NCBI GenBank assembly: GCA_043228905.1 | Contig: JBHGNT010000012.1 | Coordinates: 15,624,001-15,688,000, forward strand | Origin: Azolla caroliniana | Lineage: Eukaryota; Polypodiophyta | Length of the DNA: 64,000 nucleotides | Direction of reading: 5' to 3' | Shown: one piece after another, positions 11,251 to 22,584 of the stretch | Numbering within the stretch: the stretch's first letter is position 1 | How the letters are laid out: each line of letters begins with the position of its first letter | Made by a program: the position numbers and the translations under genes | Notes under the pieces: model-generated | Seen by the model: only the letters and a program-made list of their open reading frames with translations | Told to the model about the DNA's origin: nothing | The model's database searches: none

Positions 11251-12460
11251 GTCAACTGAGTTAATACTCGGAAAAATCGAGAACCAACTGAAGAGTGAGG
11301 GGAAACGGCCGAACAAGGAACCAAATTCGAATCACCCGAAGAAGTCGAAGAAGAACAGACCGTGCTGAATGGAGGCCGTAGATACCCCATAAGAGAAAGG
11401 GGCCCCCCCCGAAGATTTCCGGATGAAGAGCATGTGCTGCTAACTGATGAGGGGAAGCCGGAAAGATTTGAAGAAGCCAAAGAAGATACCCACAACCAAA
11501 AGTGGTTGAGTGCCATGCAATAGGAGATGGATTCTTTGCATCAGAATCACGCATATGAATTGACCGAACTGTCGAGAGGAAAGAAGGCACTTCGGAATAA
11601 ATGGGTATACAAGTTGAAATCGGGAGGGGGTGGGAATCCACCCACATACAAAGCACGAATCATCATGAAAGGTTTTCAACATAAGAAGAGTGTCGATTTT
11701 GACGAAATATTTTCCTCGGTCATAAAGATGACGTCAATCTGAACCGTGTTGAGCATCGCGGCCAACATGGATCTCGATGTCGAGCAATTGGATGTCAAGA
11801 CGACGTTTCTACACGGTGATCTCAAAGAGATCTATATGCACCAGCTGGAAGGATTTGTCGAGAAAGGTAAAGAGAACCTGGTATGGCGATTAAGGAAGAG
11901 CTTGTATGGGTTGAAGCACGCACCTCGGTAATGGTACTGAAAATTCGAATCCTTCATGACCGACAACAGGTACCACAAAACGCAGGCTGATCACTGCATA
12001 TTTGTGAAGAAATTCGACGGAGGAGATTTCCTCATCCTTCTGTTGTACGTGGACGACATGCTGATTGTCGGACGAGACCATACGAAGATCCAAGTGCTGA
12101 AGAAGGGCTTGAGCAGATCGTTTTCAATGAAGGATATGGGTCCAACAAAGCAAATCCTAGGGATGCACATTGTTCAAGATTGAACAAAGAAATTGTTGTG
12201 GCTGTCACAAGAAAAATACGTGACAAAGGTGCTCCAAAGATTCGGCATGGAAAACGCGAAACCGGTCGGCTCGACACTACCGACAAACTACAAGCTAAGC
12301 AAAGAACAATGTCCGAAATCGAAAACCGAGAAGGCCGAGATGTCAAAGGTTCCTTATGCCTCGATAGTTAGAAGCCTAATGTATGCGATGGTATGTACCA
12401 GGTCGGACATAGGATATGTAGTCGGTGTGGTTAGCCGATATATGAGCAACCCCGGATGAG
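11251..12460 (+). pseudogene. T2 reverse transcriptase (RVT_2), broken
   Basis: The order matches T1: ELSRGKKALRNKWVYKLK (from about 11565), QLDVKTTFLHGDLKEIYMH, LYGLKHAPR, then YVDD in LLLYVDDMLIVG (about 12040-12075). Stops interrupt at about 11741, 11929, 11938 and 12181. The active-site residues remain readable, so the domain call is secure although no enzyme can be made. Confidence 0.88.
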
Positions 12461-13032
12461 AGCATTGGAATGACGTGAAGTGGATACTTCGGTACCTAAA
12501 AGGCATCTTGAACGTGTGTCTCAGTTTCGGTTCAGGTAACCCCACAATGGAAGGTTATACTGACTCCGACATGTCGGCTGATGTGGATACCAGTCAATCC
12601 ACGTCCGAGTATGTAATGACTTATGCAGGGGAGCTGTTTCATGGCAGTCGAGGCTGCAGAAGGCCGTGGCGTTGTCGACAACGAAAGCCGAATATATGGC
12701 CGCAGCGGAAGCCGACAAGGAAATCATATGGATGAAGGAGTTTATCAGTGAGCTGGGAGTTCAGCAAGAGCAATTCCAACTCCATTGTGATAACCAGAGT
12801 GTCATCCACCTTGTGAAAAATGCCGCCTACCACTCAAGGACCAAACACATCCAGAGAAGATATTATTGGCTCCGAGAGAGAGTAAAAGAAAAGAAGTTTG
12901 CTCTAGTGAAGATCCACATAGCCGAAAAAGGATCGGATATGCTGTCGAAGGTGCTATCAGCCGAAAAGCTAAACATGTGCCGACCGAGAGTCAGTTTGGT
13001 GAAGTACCCCATGCCGGAGTGAAGGGGGAGTT
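12461..13032 (+). pseudogene. T2 RNase H region and polypurine tract
   Basis: RNase H blocks YTDSDMSADVDTS, ALSTTKAEYMAAAEADKE and AYHSRTKHIQRRYY are present; the last run (12666-13022) is open for 118 codons. The Gag-Pol frame would end near 13020. GAAGGGGGAG (13021-13030) is the polypurine tract directly before the LTR. Confidence 0.87.
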
Positions 13033-13416
13033 TGTTGGGAAACATGTCCCTCCATATGGGAAGAGAAGTACCGTGTTAGTGAGTATCTCGGCCGAGGTCG
13101 AAATCAAAATCGAAAACCGAAATTGTTTCGGAAGACTATAATTGTAAATAATCTAAAATGCCTCCTAGGGGCTATACTTGTAAATAGCTAGAAAGTTGCT
13201 TTGATTTATAAGCAACTAGGGCAAACTTTATAGTAAGAGTTGTTTATCATTATTGAAAAGTTAGAATGAGGTAGTTGCCTCTGTAACCATGAGTAAGAGA
13301 GTGAGAGTGTAACTCTATAGTCGTCTGTCAGACGAAGGAGAACTCGAGGTCGTTGCCTTCGAGTTCCGTATTTGTACTTCCTCTCTACTATAGCGATCTA
13401 TTTTCTCGGGGTTTGT
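13033..13416 (+). repeat. T2 3' LTR, truncated
   Basis: It begins TGTTGGGAAACATG like the 5' LTR and follows it to about 7998, then stops abruptly; about 140 bp are missing. The sequence after the break belongs to the S3 gag on the other strand. Confidence 0.88.
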
Positions 13417-14293
13417 CACATCTAAAGGGTTCTTTTCCTTTTGGGGCCCGATGATTCATGTTCGCTAGTGTGACTGTCTCGAACTTCTTCGCCAGTTCTT
13501 TGATGATGTCATCATCAATCTTCTTTTCTTCCAGGTTTCTTTGTTTAGCTTGTTCATCGACTTTTGGTTGTCTCGTTTTCTCCACAATCGATCCAGCCAA
13601 GTCGGTGTCATCAACCCATTGTCAACGCTTGTTGAGCCTATTGCACGCCCGCTTCATCGCAATCCAATTTGCCACAAGCCCGTTTGCTTGGGTATCATCT
13701 TCAAGAAGAGTCCCCAATTCTCTTTTATCCTTCATATCCACGGCTTTCAAGAAATACAAAGTCTTGTCCTCCTCAAGTAGCACTTGGTATGTGGCAGGGA
13801 GACGACTAAACATCTGGTCGAATTCGTCGTACACCCTTGAGGTGCTCATCTTCTTATTTTTCTTCTCTATCCACTTCATCAAGGCATGTCGAGTCATCCT
13901 CGACAAATCTTCCGTCACGAACTTTGCTAATATCGCTTTCTCGAATTTGGACCATGTTGTCTTGCCTTCTTGAAGCTCGATGACGCGTCTTTGGATGTTA
14001 TTGGCGACCACTCTCTTGAATCTTGTGATTTGACGCACTTCAGACACGTCCCTCTAATTCATCTCCCTTCTATATGCATCAAGGAACTTTGTAATATTCC
14101 TTCCGTCAAATTGACCTTCGAGCTCCACGACACGGTTGATAGCCTTCTCCACGCTCGCATCGTTGTCTCGAGATCTCATCATTTGTTTGACAATTAGCAT
14201 CATCTTTTCGAACTCTCCTACTTGATTGCTTGAGGATGTCATCTCCAAGTATCGGTCGATCCTCGACTTGATCCTTCCTACCGCCTCTTTCAC
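13417..14293 (-). pseudogene. S3 gag (Gypsy Retrotrans_gag type), broken
   Basis: Three open runs (14293-14054, 14047-13622, 13600-13417) are co-linear with the Gag of Y: VVELEGQFDGRNITKFLDAY corresponds to Y's LVQRNGQFNGNDVSRYLRDY, and the TWSKFEKAILAKF block to Y's TWGSFEGALQEAY. A stop separates the first two runs and another break separates the last two. It is a structural capsid protein by homology; no zinc knuckle is seen before the truncation. Confidence 0.75.
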
Positions 14294-14314
14294 GTCGAGT
14301 TTACCACTAAATTA

Positions 14315-15534
14315 TGTCATGAAGCTTCGTCACTACATGCGAATCGTGAGGTGGAATCGCCGGGGTTCTGGACCGAAAGGATTCGATGTTTGCACTAACT
14401 TTAGCAAGAAAGTATTTAAGATAGAGAGAGATTGAGATAAGATAGGATGCTTGACTTTAGATTGAGAAAGATTGAAATGGAGAGAGAGAGAGAGATTAAG
14501 ATTGAACCCTTTACTTTAGATTTGAGGAACAAGATATATTATCAATTGGATAACGAATTTTCTTCTTAATATTAATTTTGATATAAAGTACAGAGCTTGC
14601 TTGATTAATACCTAGCCCGTTTTCCCTCTCCATCCACTATTTTATAAATGCCCTCATGCATATGATGCCTGTGAGGGTGCAAGACATGCATGAGATGCAT
14701 GTTTGCCATTTGGCGCTCATGTATTACATGTGATGCATGATAACCATGTCACTCAATCGAGCTCTAACATGAAAGTTTACATGTGAAAGTATAATGATAG
14801 TAAAAATATTTTTAAAGACATGACTTGGGTTAGTGGTAAGTTCATTGCCTCCTATCTTGGAGGTTCAAGCCTTGCTTGCATCCCTTTGATTACGAATTTC
14901 TAATAGGTTTTTTAGTCTAGATGATTTTGTTCATTTCACACCGAAATCGTCGCGATCAACCTATCTGATCGATCCATCTATCCGGTCCGCTTTCGACCCG
15001 GTGATCCAGTCTATCCATTCCGGTTCTGTCTGTTCCGATTCCGGTTCCGTCGCCGTCCGGTTTCGGTTTCGACACCGTCTGTTCCGGTTCCGGTTCCGGC
15101 TCCGTTGCCGTCTGATTCTGATTCCGGCTCATTCGCCGTTCAGTTCCGATTTCGGTTCCGCCAAAACCATTACGAGTAGTTAAGCCATAGTTTAGACCAA
15201 GAACATTATGTGCTCCACACATAGATAGAAAGTAATAACTTTTGGATTTGCTTATATATTGTGGGAGCCTAACTTGTCCTATCTATGTGGGATATCTCAC
15301 AGTTTTGTTTTCCTCTTCTTCTTCTTAAACTTCACACTCACATAACTTGACACTAATTTGTCCATTTCACATGTAGTAAAATGCATTCGAAAACTCTTGA
15401 AAACATCCATCTTTTCATACCAAGATATAAAACAATAGCTTCATCATTATTATTCCATATTGTGTGTGAAGAACCACACTCCATTTTGTACATTCCATGC
15501 AATTTTCACACCATTGGCGAAAATCTTTACGACA
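14315..15534 (-). repeat. S3 5' LTR
   Basis: On the + strand it starts TGTCATGAAGCTTCG and ends AATCTTTACGACA; it is homologous to S1 and S2. It includes a tRNA-like module (about 14820-14880, +) and a GC-rich block of CCGGTTCCG-like repeats (about 14990-15165). The shared motif CTATGTGGGATATCTCAC lies near 15283-15301. Confidence 0.82.
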
Positions 15535-15973
15535 TCGTAGGCTCTTTACCTTCAGGAAACACGCGAAGACTTCACTCTTTTTTGTGATCAAGAACACCTA
15601 AGTGTGTCGAGAGAAGTCATCGATGAAAGTTAGGAAATATCGGTTTCCACTGACACTCACGTTTAGTGTTGGTCCCCATACATCCGAATGGATCACATCG
15701 AGTGTATTTCGACTCCGGTTACGCTCATTGGGGAATGGAAGTCGGTGATGCTTTCCCAACTGGCAGTCTTCCTAGACTTGGCCCTTTCAGCCACTGAATT
15801 TCGGCAAGCCGAAGACGATGTTTATCGTCTGCATTTCTCAAAGCTTCGGGAAGTTGACGTGGCCGACCCGCTTGTGCCACATGTCAATATCTGATTCGAT
15901 CTTTTGTCCTTTTGCGAACATAACGGTGCTTATGTCGTTGGTCTCAAGGATAAACATGCTCCTTTCACAGCGC
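15535..15973 (-). pseudogene. Copia element V: integrase fragment
   Basis: Reading the - strand gives DMWHKRVGHVNFPKL (pre-integrase), then HSDVWGPTLNVSVSGNRYF and LTFIDDFSRHT, the typical start of a Copia integrase core. Several stops interrupt it. The frame is cut on the right by S2 and on the left by S3; no V reverse transcriptase is present in the window. Confidence 0.8.
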
Positions 15974-17110
15974 TGTCATGAAGATCCGTCACTACGCGCG
16001 GATCGTGAGGCGGAACCGCCGGGGTTCTGGACTGGAAAGACTCGAAGTTGGAGCAAGCTTTAGCGAGAAAGGAATTAAGATAGATTGAAAGAGAGAGATT
16101 GAGATAAGATAGAACACTTGATTTTAGATTGAGAGAGAGATTAAGAACTCTTGACTTTAGATTTCAAGAACAAGGTATATCATCAAAAGGATAACGAATT
16201 TTCTTCTTAACATTAATTTTGATTTAAAGTACAAAGCTTTCTTTTTTTTATCCAAGAAAATCCCCCATTGATCTTTTTCATTCCCTCTTTTATAGATTCC
16301 CTCATGCATTTGAGGGTTCAAGACATGCATAAAATGCATGTTTGCCATTTGGCGCTCATGTATTACATGTGGTGCATGATAACCATGTCACTCATTTTAG
16401 CTCTCATGTATGAGAATTTATATGTAAAAGTAAAATGATAGAAATATAAGTTCAATTAAATGTCATGGCTTAGTGGTAAGCCTATTGACTCTTAACTAGG
16501 AGGTGCAAGGTTCGAATCCTCACTTGCCCTCCTTGTATATATATATGTGATATTTATTTATTAATTTGGACGCCGGATGCCGGATGACGCCGGTTACCAG
16601 TGGTCGCTGCCGGCACCGGATGCCGTCTATTACCCGTAGCTGCCGCCGGATGCCGGCTGCCGCCGAATGTCGGTTCCACCGGCTCGCCGGCTCTGTCTCC
16701 GTCGGATCACCGGTTGCTGGTGTGCCACCGTCGCTTTGCTGGTTGCCGCCGGATTACCAGCTCCATCGCTGGTCCGGTTTTGGTTGGCCAAAACCTTTAC
16801 TCCACACATAGACACAAAGATAATAACTTTTGCTCTACCTTATATATAGTGAGAGCCTTATTCGCCCTGTCTATGTGGGATATCTCATAATTTTCTCTTT
16901 TTCTTTCGCAACTTCTTACCCACATAAATTAACACTTAGATGTTCGTTTCTTATGTAGTAAAGTGCACCTCTTCAAGATCTTCGTCTTTTATACTAAGAT
17001 ATTAAACTTACTTAGAATTAGTATATTCACTATTATTGTTTTATATGATTGACACTTGATTTTGTACGTTTTATGTGATTTTCACACCATTGCCGAAAAT
17101 CTTCACTAAA
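15974..17110 (-). mobile_element. Solo LTR S2 inside Copia element V
   Basis: On the + strand it begins TGTCATGAAGATCCGTCAC and ends near AAATCTTCACTAAA, homologous to S1 and S3. The flanks GCGC (15970-15973) and ACGC (17111-17114) may be a degraded 4-bp target duplication. V coding homology resumes on both sides. It contains a GC-rich CCGG-laden block (16566-16790) and a tRNA-like module with a textbook B box (16461-16531). Confidence 0.75.
16461..16531 (+). other. tRNA-like module in S2 LTR (A and B boxes)
   Basis: TGGCTTAGTGG fits the RNA polymerase III A-box pattern, and GGTTCGAATCC, 34 bases downstream, fits the B box exactly. A clover-leaf is not complete, so this is not a functional tRNA gene by eye. 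The same module recurs in S1, S3, S4, X, Y and R LTRs, always on the strand opposite to the element. Confidence 0.65.
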
Positions 17111-18422
17111 ACGCCCTTGCACGATTATCATACCTTCCTCTTCTATGAAGCACCCGAGATGCATGAATAGAACTTGCATCCCCTGGTCAACGATCCAACC
17201 GATCGACACCAGGTTCTTGGCTATTTTCGGGACGTGTAGCACGTTCATGAGCTTCCCTTTTTGTCCAACGTGACTGAGGGGAACTTCACCAACATGTTCG
17301 ATGGTATACGGAGATTCGTCTCTAGTTTTGACCACTCCTTGTTTTTCCGGTCTCTCCAGGTACGAGAACCATTCCTTGTGACTTGTCATATGATTTGACA
17401 CTTCAGAGTAAACATACCACACCTTGTCTACTCTAGAGGTGTTCACGGCCATCGAATTAGCCTTGTGTTTCATTACGAAGGTTGGGCCCGATTCATTTTC
17501 AGCTCGTTCGGAGCCTTCTGCGTAGTGCGATGTTTGATGCCTCTCTACGTCTCTTCGGCTCAATCCAGCTTTGTCGGAATCGGCTCGTTTCTTCTAGCAC
17601 TCACTCTCTGTGTCCTTTCTTGCCACAATACTAGCAATCCATCGCGGCCTTCCTTTGCCGGTTTCTGACATCACCATGACTCCCCCTACTTTCGGAGGGT
17701 TCAAAATTGCTTCCTGCATTTTGATTATGCCACACGTTCTGCTCTTTTCAATCGCCTCCATTGCGCGCTGATCTGGCACGTCTGCCATGACCATAAGGCC
17801 TATCTTCCTCTATGTACAACATTTTGCTGTCGACATGCGTACTCGTCGATGCACCCGCATGATTTTCCTCTACGAGCAACATTGATTGATGCTCGAAGAA
17901 CGATGGCGTATTCTCCCTTATGCAGACCACCATTCTAAAAGCTCCGAACTTGGACGCTAGCCCTCCAAGGCACACCTGCACCATTTCATCTTCCTCGACA
18001 TTCACGTTGACGGAGGCAAGAGAATCGCATTCCTTGATTCAGGCCGTGTAATAATCCATAGACAGATCTTTCTGTTGGACATTGCTGAGCTCTTATTTGA
18101 GTTGCAGCTTCCTGGCCATTGTGCTCGCGGCGAAAATCTTCTTGAGATTTGCCCACACGTCCTTTGGCGTCTTCGCATCCCGAATGTAGCTCAAGAGCTG
18201 GTATCTCACACAGGACGCAAGGCAGTATAGAACTCTGCTTGCCGCCTGTTCCCAGGTCGAGAAGTCTTTGTGTGTCGATTCAGGTGTTGTATCGATAGCT
18301 CCATTGACATAACTCCAGTAGTCGTGCCCAAGCAGGTACTTGTCCATCTTGTACGACCAAGATGCATAGTTGCTTCTGTCTATATTCTCTATAGGAAGTG
18401 AGCTAGCCATCCCTCTATCCAT
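17111..18422 (-). pseudogene. Copia element V: gag and protease/pre-integrase, broken
   Basis: The - strand starts at 18422 with IDRSNYASWSYKMDKYLLGHDYWS-like Gag sequence, the UBN2-type N-terminus of Copia. A degraded zinc knuckle (DC-stop-YCGKKGHRE) is seen near 17630. The open run from 17563 leftwards contains VWYVYSEVSNHMTSHKEWFS, a protease region in which the catalytic D-S-G is altered, and VLHVPKIAKNLVSIG. S2 interrupts it at 17110. Frames change at least three times. Confidence 0.82.
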
Positions 18423-18504
18423 TCTTATTTTTCTTCAGTTCTTCACGGTGATGTTTGTCTGTTTGTCGGCCGCAGAGGATTTCAACCCTTGCACTCTAAT
18501 ACCA

Positions 18505-18957
18505 TGCCAACGAATAGTGTGTGTCAAAGCGTAACAGACACAACCGTGTAACACATATGACGAAGAGAAGGTTTAATGGAAAGCTTTGAACATGACACAA
18601 CATATGCAGGAGAGACAAAGAATGAGAGAGAGAGTGTGAATAGAACACACAAAACTTAGATTCAAAAATAACTCACAGTCACTCTATACAAGATGCGCAC
18701 AATCTTCGCTTTTTTTACAAGTCCTTATGGACAGATAGAAGTATAGAAGTATTGTAAGAGTACTGCCACATACTTCAATGCTCATTAATGAGCCTCCTAC
18801 ACTAACTCCCAAAATTATTCCTTACGAGGAATAACGTTCTAACGGCCTCTCGGCTTATGCACCGTTACAGCCTTTGTGCATACGGTTTTACGCACCCAGT
18901 CTACGCACTGGGTTACGCACCCATTTACGCACCCTATCTTGAGCTTGTATCTCAACA
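18505..18957 (-). repeat. Copia element V 5' LTR and primer site
   Basis: Read on the - strand the LTR goes from TGTTGAGATACAAGC (18957) to TATTCGTTGGCA (18505) and is followed by TGGTATTAGAGTGC (18504-18491), a primer site like initiator Met-tRNA with a mismatch. The start resembles the W LTR start (TGTTGAGAATCAAGC), so V and W are related families. Confidence 0.82.
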
Positions 18958-19153
18958 TCTCATCACGAACATTCCGCCATGGTCTTCATAGTCGGAGTTG
19001 GTGGCGTAATTGGTTAGTTATGGACTTGTAGAAGCCGACTCGCGTTTCTTCTTTCAACAATCTTCTTCGTGGTGGCTGATTTTGCCGCGATATCCGCATT
19101 CGATCGATTTTTGTCGGCTTGGACTAGTATTGAAGCTCCCTTTTGCCGAACGT
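18958..19153 (-). pseudogene. Copia element W: gag tail, left of the X insertion
   Basis: Joined conceptually to 43405, this continues the W Gag frame on the - strand after TSD removal; it is rich in Lys/Arg as expected near the nucleocapsid, but holds a TAG and no intact zinc knuckle. It is cut on the left by the V LTR. It matters mainly as proof that X inserted into W. Confidence 0.6.
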
Positions 19154-19882
19154 TGTCGTGCCTTTCGGCTCCGGATCGTTGCGTGAGTCGGGCGGAAACC
19201 ACTGAGGTTTTTCGACTAGGAGAAAAGAAAATTCTAAGGCAATGAAGAATATGAAATATGTTGTAAGAAAGAAAGATATGAAAACCTCGTGAATCCCACG
19301 AGTATAGTGTATTAGTGAGTACTCAGATTAAGAGAGAAAAATAGTTAGCAAATTCGTGAATCCCACGATTATATTATATTAATCCACCCTTGTAAAATAA
19401 GCAACAACCCCCCATACATCTTTCTCTCCTCCTTATATAAGGATGGCAGAGGCTAAGCATAGCTTCATGCTTTTTCTAAAGTGTTCATGCACACTAAATT
19501 TGCATGGGTTTCCTTTTCACGCTATGCTTTTATTTCCTAAATATAGTGCTCATGCTCGCTAGATGTGCATGAGTCATCTTTTATTGGTGTACATTTTTCT
19601 TATAAATAAAGTATTCACGCATTCTAAAAAATGCATGACTTTCCTTTTAATAAAGGTAGGCGTAAATAAAGGTCTTATACATATTAAATCTATATTTAGA
19701 ACACTTAGGATAAGTTAGTACAATGATAAAGTTGGGGTTTGTCTACGTGGAAGTGTAGGGTTTGAATCCTGCCCTATGCACGTAATAAATATTTTTAATA
19801 TTTTAGTTTATTTATTATACGTACTTTAAATCAGATATAGTATTTTACATATTTCACATAGTGTGTGATTCACACTACGACA
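19154..19882 (-). repeat. X 3' LTR, with purine tract
   Basis: The LTR is 729 bp, like its partner at 42676-43404, with a limited number of substitutions seen by eye (for example GCGTGAGTCGGG against GCATGAGTCAGG). Directly outside it, on the - strand, lies CGGAGGGGGCGAG (19895-19883), the polypurine tract. It contains a tRNA-like module at 19711-19776 (+). Confidence 0.9.
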
Positions 19883-19938
19883 CTCGCCCCCTCCGAACCC
19901 GCACATCCTCCGGTATGTGCCGAAGTCCCCGATGCTTG

Positions 19939-21099
19939 CTATTCACCTTCATTCGAAGCTTCCTCCGATTCTCCCCTTAAGTCGACTATGAGTTGTAATC
20001 CACTTTCTTCGCTTTCCGCATCACCGCGATCTTTGTCCGATTGCTCCTTCTTGTCCGTCTTGTCTTGGATCACATAGGGTTCTTCATTAGTCCACTTCTT
20101 GAAAATCTTCACTCGTTTCCCAGCTATAGGCACTCGTAGAATCGTTCCATCCAACTCGCATAGTCGGTAAGTTCCGTTGTCGAAAACTTTCCGAACCTTG
20201 TATGGCCCGAACCACCTTTTCGCGAACTTCCGCATCGTTGTATGTTGATGATCCAAACTACTGTCGTAGACAATCACCCATTCTCCTTCTTCAATCTTCC
20301 GCGGTCGTAGTCGGTGCTTTGTGTCGAACCGTCTTTTATTCCGGAGTCGCGCTTCTTGTTGTCGGCGTATTGCTTCCGCTATGTCTTCCGGTCTTCCTTC
20401 TAGTTGTCGTATCCAGACCGCTAGTAGTTCTTCCCGGCTCATCTCTTTCTTCCATGGTAGCACTGTCCATGTCGCGATCGCAGTTTCCGTTGGCATTATC
20501 GGTGCTTGTCCGGTCATGAGTTCTGCCTGCATGTAACCGGTTACGGAGCTATGCGTCGTCCAATCCACCCATAGTGCATACGGGAACATCTGCGGCCAAT
20601 CCTTCACCCTTTTGTCGCATGCTTTCGCAAGTGCTTTGACGATCGGACTATGTCCTCGTTCGATTTTCCTGTTGGCCTCCGGATTGTATGCCGTTGTTGG
20701 TGTTAACCGAACTCCATGTTTGGTGAAGAATTCCTTAGCTTTATTAGAGTCGAGTTCTCCCCGATCCACAATCACTTGTCCTACGCACTCGTACCTGCAA
20801 AACACCTCCTCCAAAAGAAATTGGCATACCGCAAAACATGTTTTCCTTCGTAGCGCCCGACCTTCTACTTGGTTTGTGAGATCTTCCCGAGCTAACACGA
20901 AGTACTTCTTTTGTCTGATCCCGGTTGGCATGGCTACAATATCGACCATCCACTTGAAGTTGATTGTCGGTGAGAATGTCGGATGTAACTCATCTTGGTG
21001 TCGAACTCTGGAGTAGATTTGACACTTCTTGCAGCTTTCCGTGAACTCCGCTATATCTTTGTACATGTTCTTCCACCAATATTTTTGTTTGATTTTCAC
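19939..21099 (-). pseudogene. X integrase, largely open
   Basis: An open frame of 386 codons covers the zinc-binding tail (ESCKKCQIYSR), the catalytic core and a long basic-acidic tail. The D,D,E residues are readable: Asp in MVDIVAMPTG, Asp in QVIVDRGELDS, and Glu in EANRKIERGHSPIV. The tail after WFGPYKVRKVFDNGTYRL is the usual Gypsy integrase C-terminus. It ends about 60 bp before the purine tract. By itself this domain looks intact; it is called a pseudogene because the rest of Pol is disrupted. Confidence 0.85.
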
Positions 21100-21380
21100 A
21101 AAAGTTTCCCATGTTCCTCAATGTCCAGCCCAATCAGATTTGTGAAATTCAGACATTATCCGGTTTTGTTGCTCTTCGTCCTGACTACCTGAAGTGGTAT
21201 GCCATCCGATCTTTTCGGCTCCCTCCATATTAATCCATTTTTCAAGAAGAACTTTTGGACTTGCCGCTTCTTACTTCGAATCTCGACTCTCTTCTCTTTA
21301 TTGTTTGATGATTCCTCGATTTCTTGTAGCACTTTTCCGATCAGCAAGCTTTCTCCATCGTATTCTTTTTCCTGGAATTC

Positions 21381-21801
21381 TCAGATTACGTTCACCCAGC
21401 ATATGTGCTCCGAAGCAAAGTAGTCTTCGGAAACTTCTTCATTATCGGATCTTGTTATGTCATATCCGAACCACACCCTTGATAGCATATCCGCTACCAC
21501 GTTGTCTTTTCCGGAGATGTGTCGTACCTCCGGATCAAGCAACTTAACATATGCAATCCATCTTAGCATAGCCACATCCAGTATCGTGCAACACCGCATC
21601 ATCCCGAGTATCGGAAGACAATCCGTTTCGAACACTACCTCGGCTCCGATCAAATAATCTCGATCCGATTTTATTGCCGACACAACTCCCCATAATTCTC
21701 TTTTGACTTGTGCATATTCGCGTTGCCTTTCGTTGAGAACCTTTGCTCCAAATCGAATCGGATATCACGAACCATCCAAGTCGGCTTGATTGATGACCCA
21801 T
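21381..21801 (-). pseudogene. X RNase H, broken
   Basis: The - strand reads KRELWGVVSAIKSDRDYLIG-like sequence with a stop and frame change at about 21770, then VVFETDCLPILGMM and HISGKDNVVADMLSRVWFG, the end of a Gypsy RNase H. It links the RT at 21765-22580 with integrase. Confidence 0.75.
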
Positions 21802-22580
21802 CTGATTCTGGTTGGATTTGTGTCAACCGTTACTATGATCGGTCGGTCATAGTTTGGCTTCTTTAGTGCATTTGCCCTCCGTAGTGATTTCTTGAGCTTC
21901 TTCACGGCTTTGGTATGCTCCGGTTTCCATTCGAACTTCTTACCCTTCCGCAACAAGTGATAGAGTGGGTCCGCAATATGTGCATAGTGCGGAATCCATA
22001 TGTGATAGAATGCACATGCTCCAAGAAACCTTCGGACTTCGGATTGTGACTCGCATACTTCTTCCATAGCTTGAATCGCATTAATCTTGGTTGGTGACGG
22101 TCTTCGGCCGTAGGGCCCACATAGATGTCCGACTACCAATATTTCTTCTTGCCCGAATGCCGATTTCTCATCGGAAAGTGTTAGGTGCACATCTTCCAAT
22201 TTTCGAAGCACTTTCTCGCAATCACGAATATGGTCGACTACAAACTTTAGGCATCCCCGATCATCCATAGTTTCATCTTTTTCTTCTACCGTGCATCCTT
22301 TCATTGGAATGTCATTTAGAAACGACATCGTTATCGCCGGAATGCAGTCTCGAAGCACCTTGTTCATTGCATTCATCATATGTGCGACCGAGTTCGTTGC
22401 GCCTTGTGGTAGCGTACACATTCGGACTAATCCTATCGGTGTCTGCATGGTAGTGATATCTCGGCTCTCCACAGCTAGTTGGAATTGGTCATACCCCGAG
22501 TATAGGTCTCCGATGGAGTATATCGCACGACCGGCAAATGCTTCCGCAAATTCGTCCACTATCGGACCGACTCCGGAGTT
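21765..22580 (-). pseudogene. X reverse transcriptase, C-terminal two thirds
   Basis: From the Y insertion point the frame continues IVDEFAEAFAGRAIYSIGDL, YSGYDQFQLA, then the active-site block MSFLNDIPMKG. Gypsy RTs carry F-x-D-D here; this copy has F-L-N-D, so one catalytic Asp is Asn and the enzyme should be inactive. Connection-domain sequence follows (SEVRRFLGACAFYHIWIPHY and PIIVTVDTNPTRIRWV). Confidence 0.85.
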
Positions 22581-22584
22581 CCGG

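Larger units (their letters stand above)
7654..13416 (+). mobile_element. Copia LTR retrotransposon T2, decayed, 3' LTR truncated
   Basis: This is a second Copia element of the T1 type with the same gene order. The 5' LTR is complete (7654-8138) and the primer site is TGGTATCAGAGC (8142-8153). Gag is split by solo LTR S4. The 3' LTR stops at about 13416, in the middle of the homologous sequence, where a - strand Gypsy-like gag begins. Because T1 and T2 decayed independently, their comparison shows which stops are mutations. Confidence 0.92.
13417..15534 (-). mobile_element. Gypsy-like element S3: 5' LTR and gag only
   Basis: Reading the - strand there is a complete LTR (15534 to 14315), a primer-site-like sequence resembling that of X and Y (TAGTGGTAAACTCGACGTG, near 14310-14292), and a gag region. 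Everything downstream of gag is gone, cut at the junction with T2. The element sits in the integrase of V, whose sequence resumes at 15535. Confidence 0.8.
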
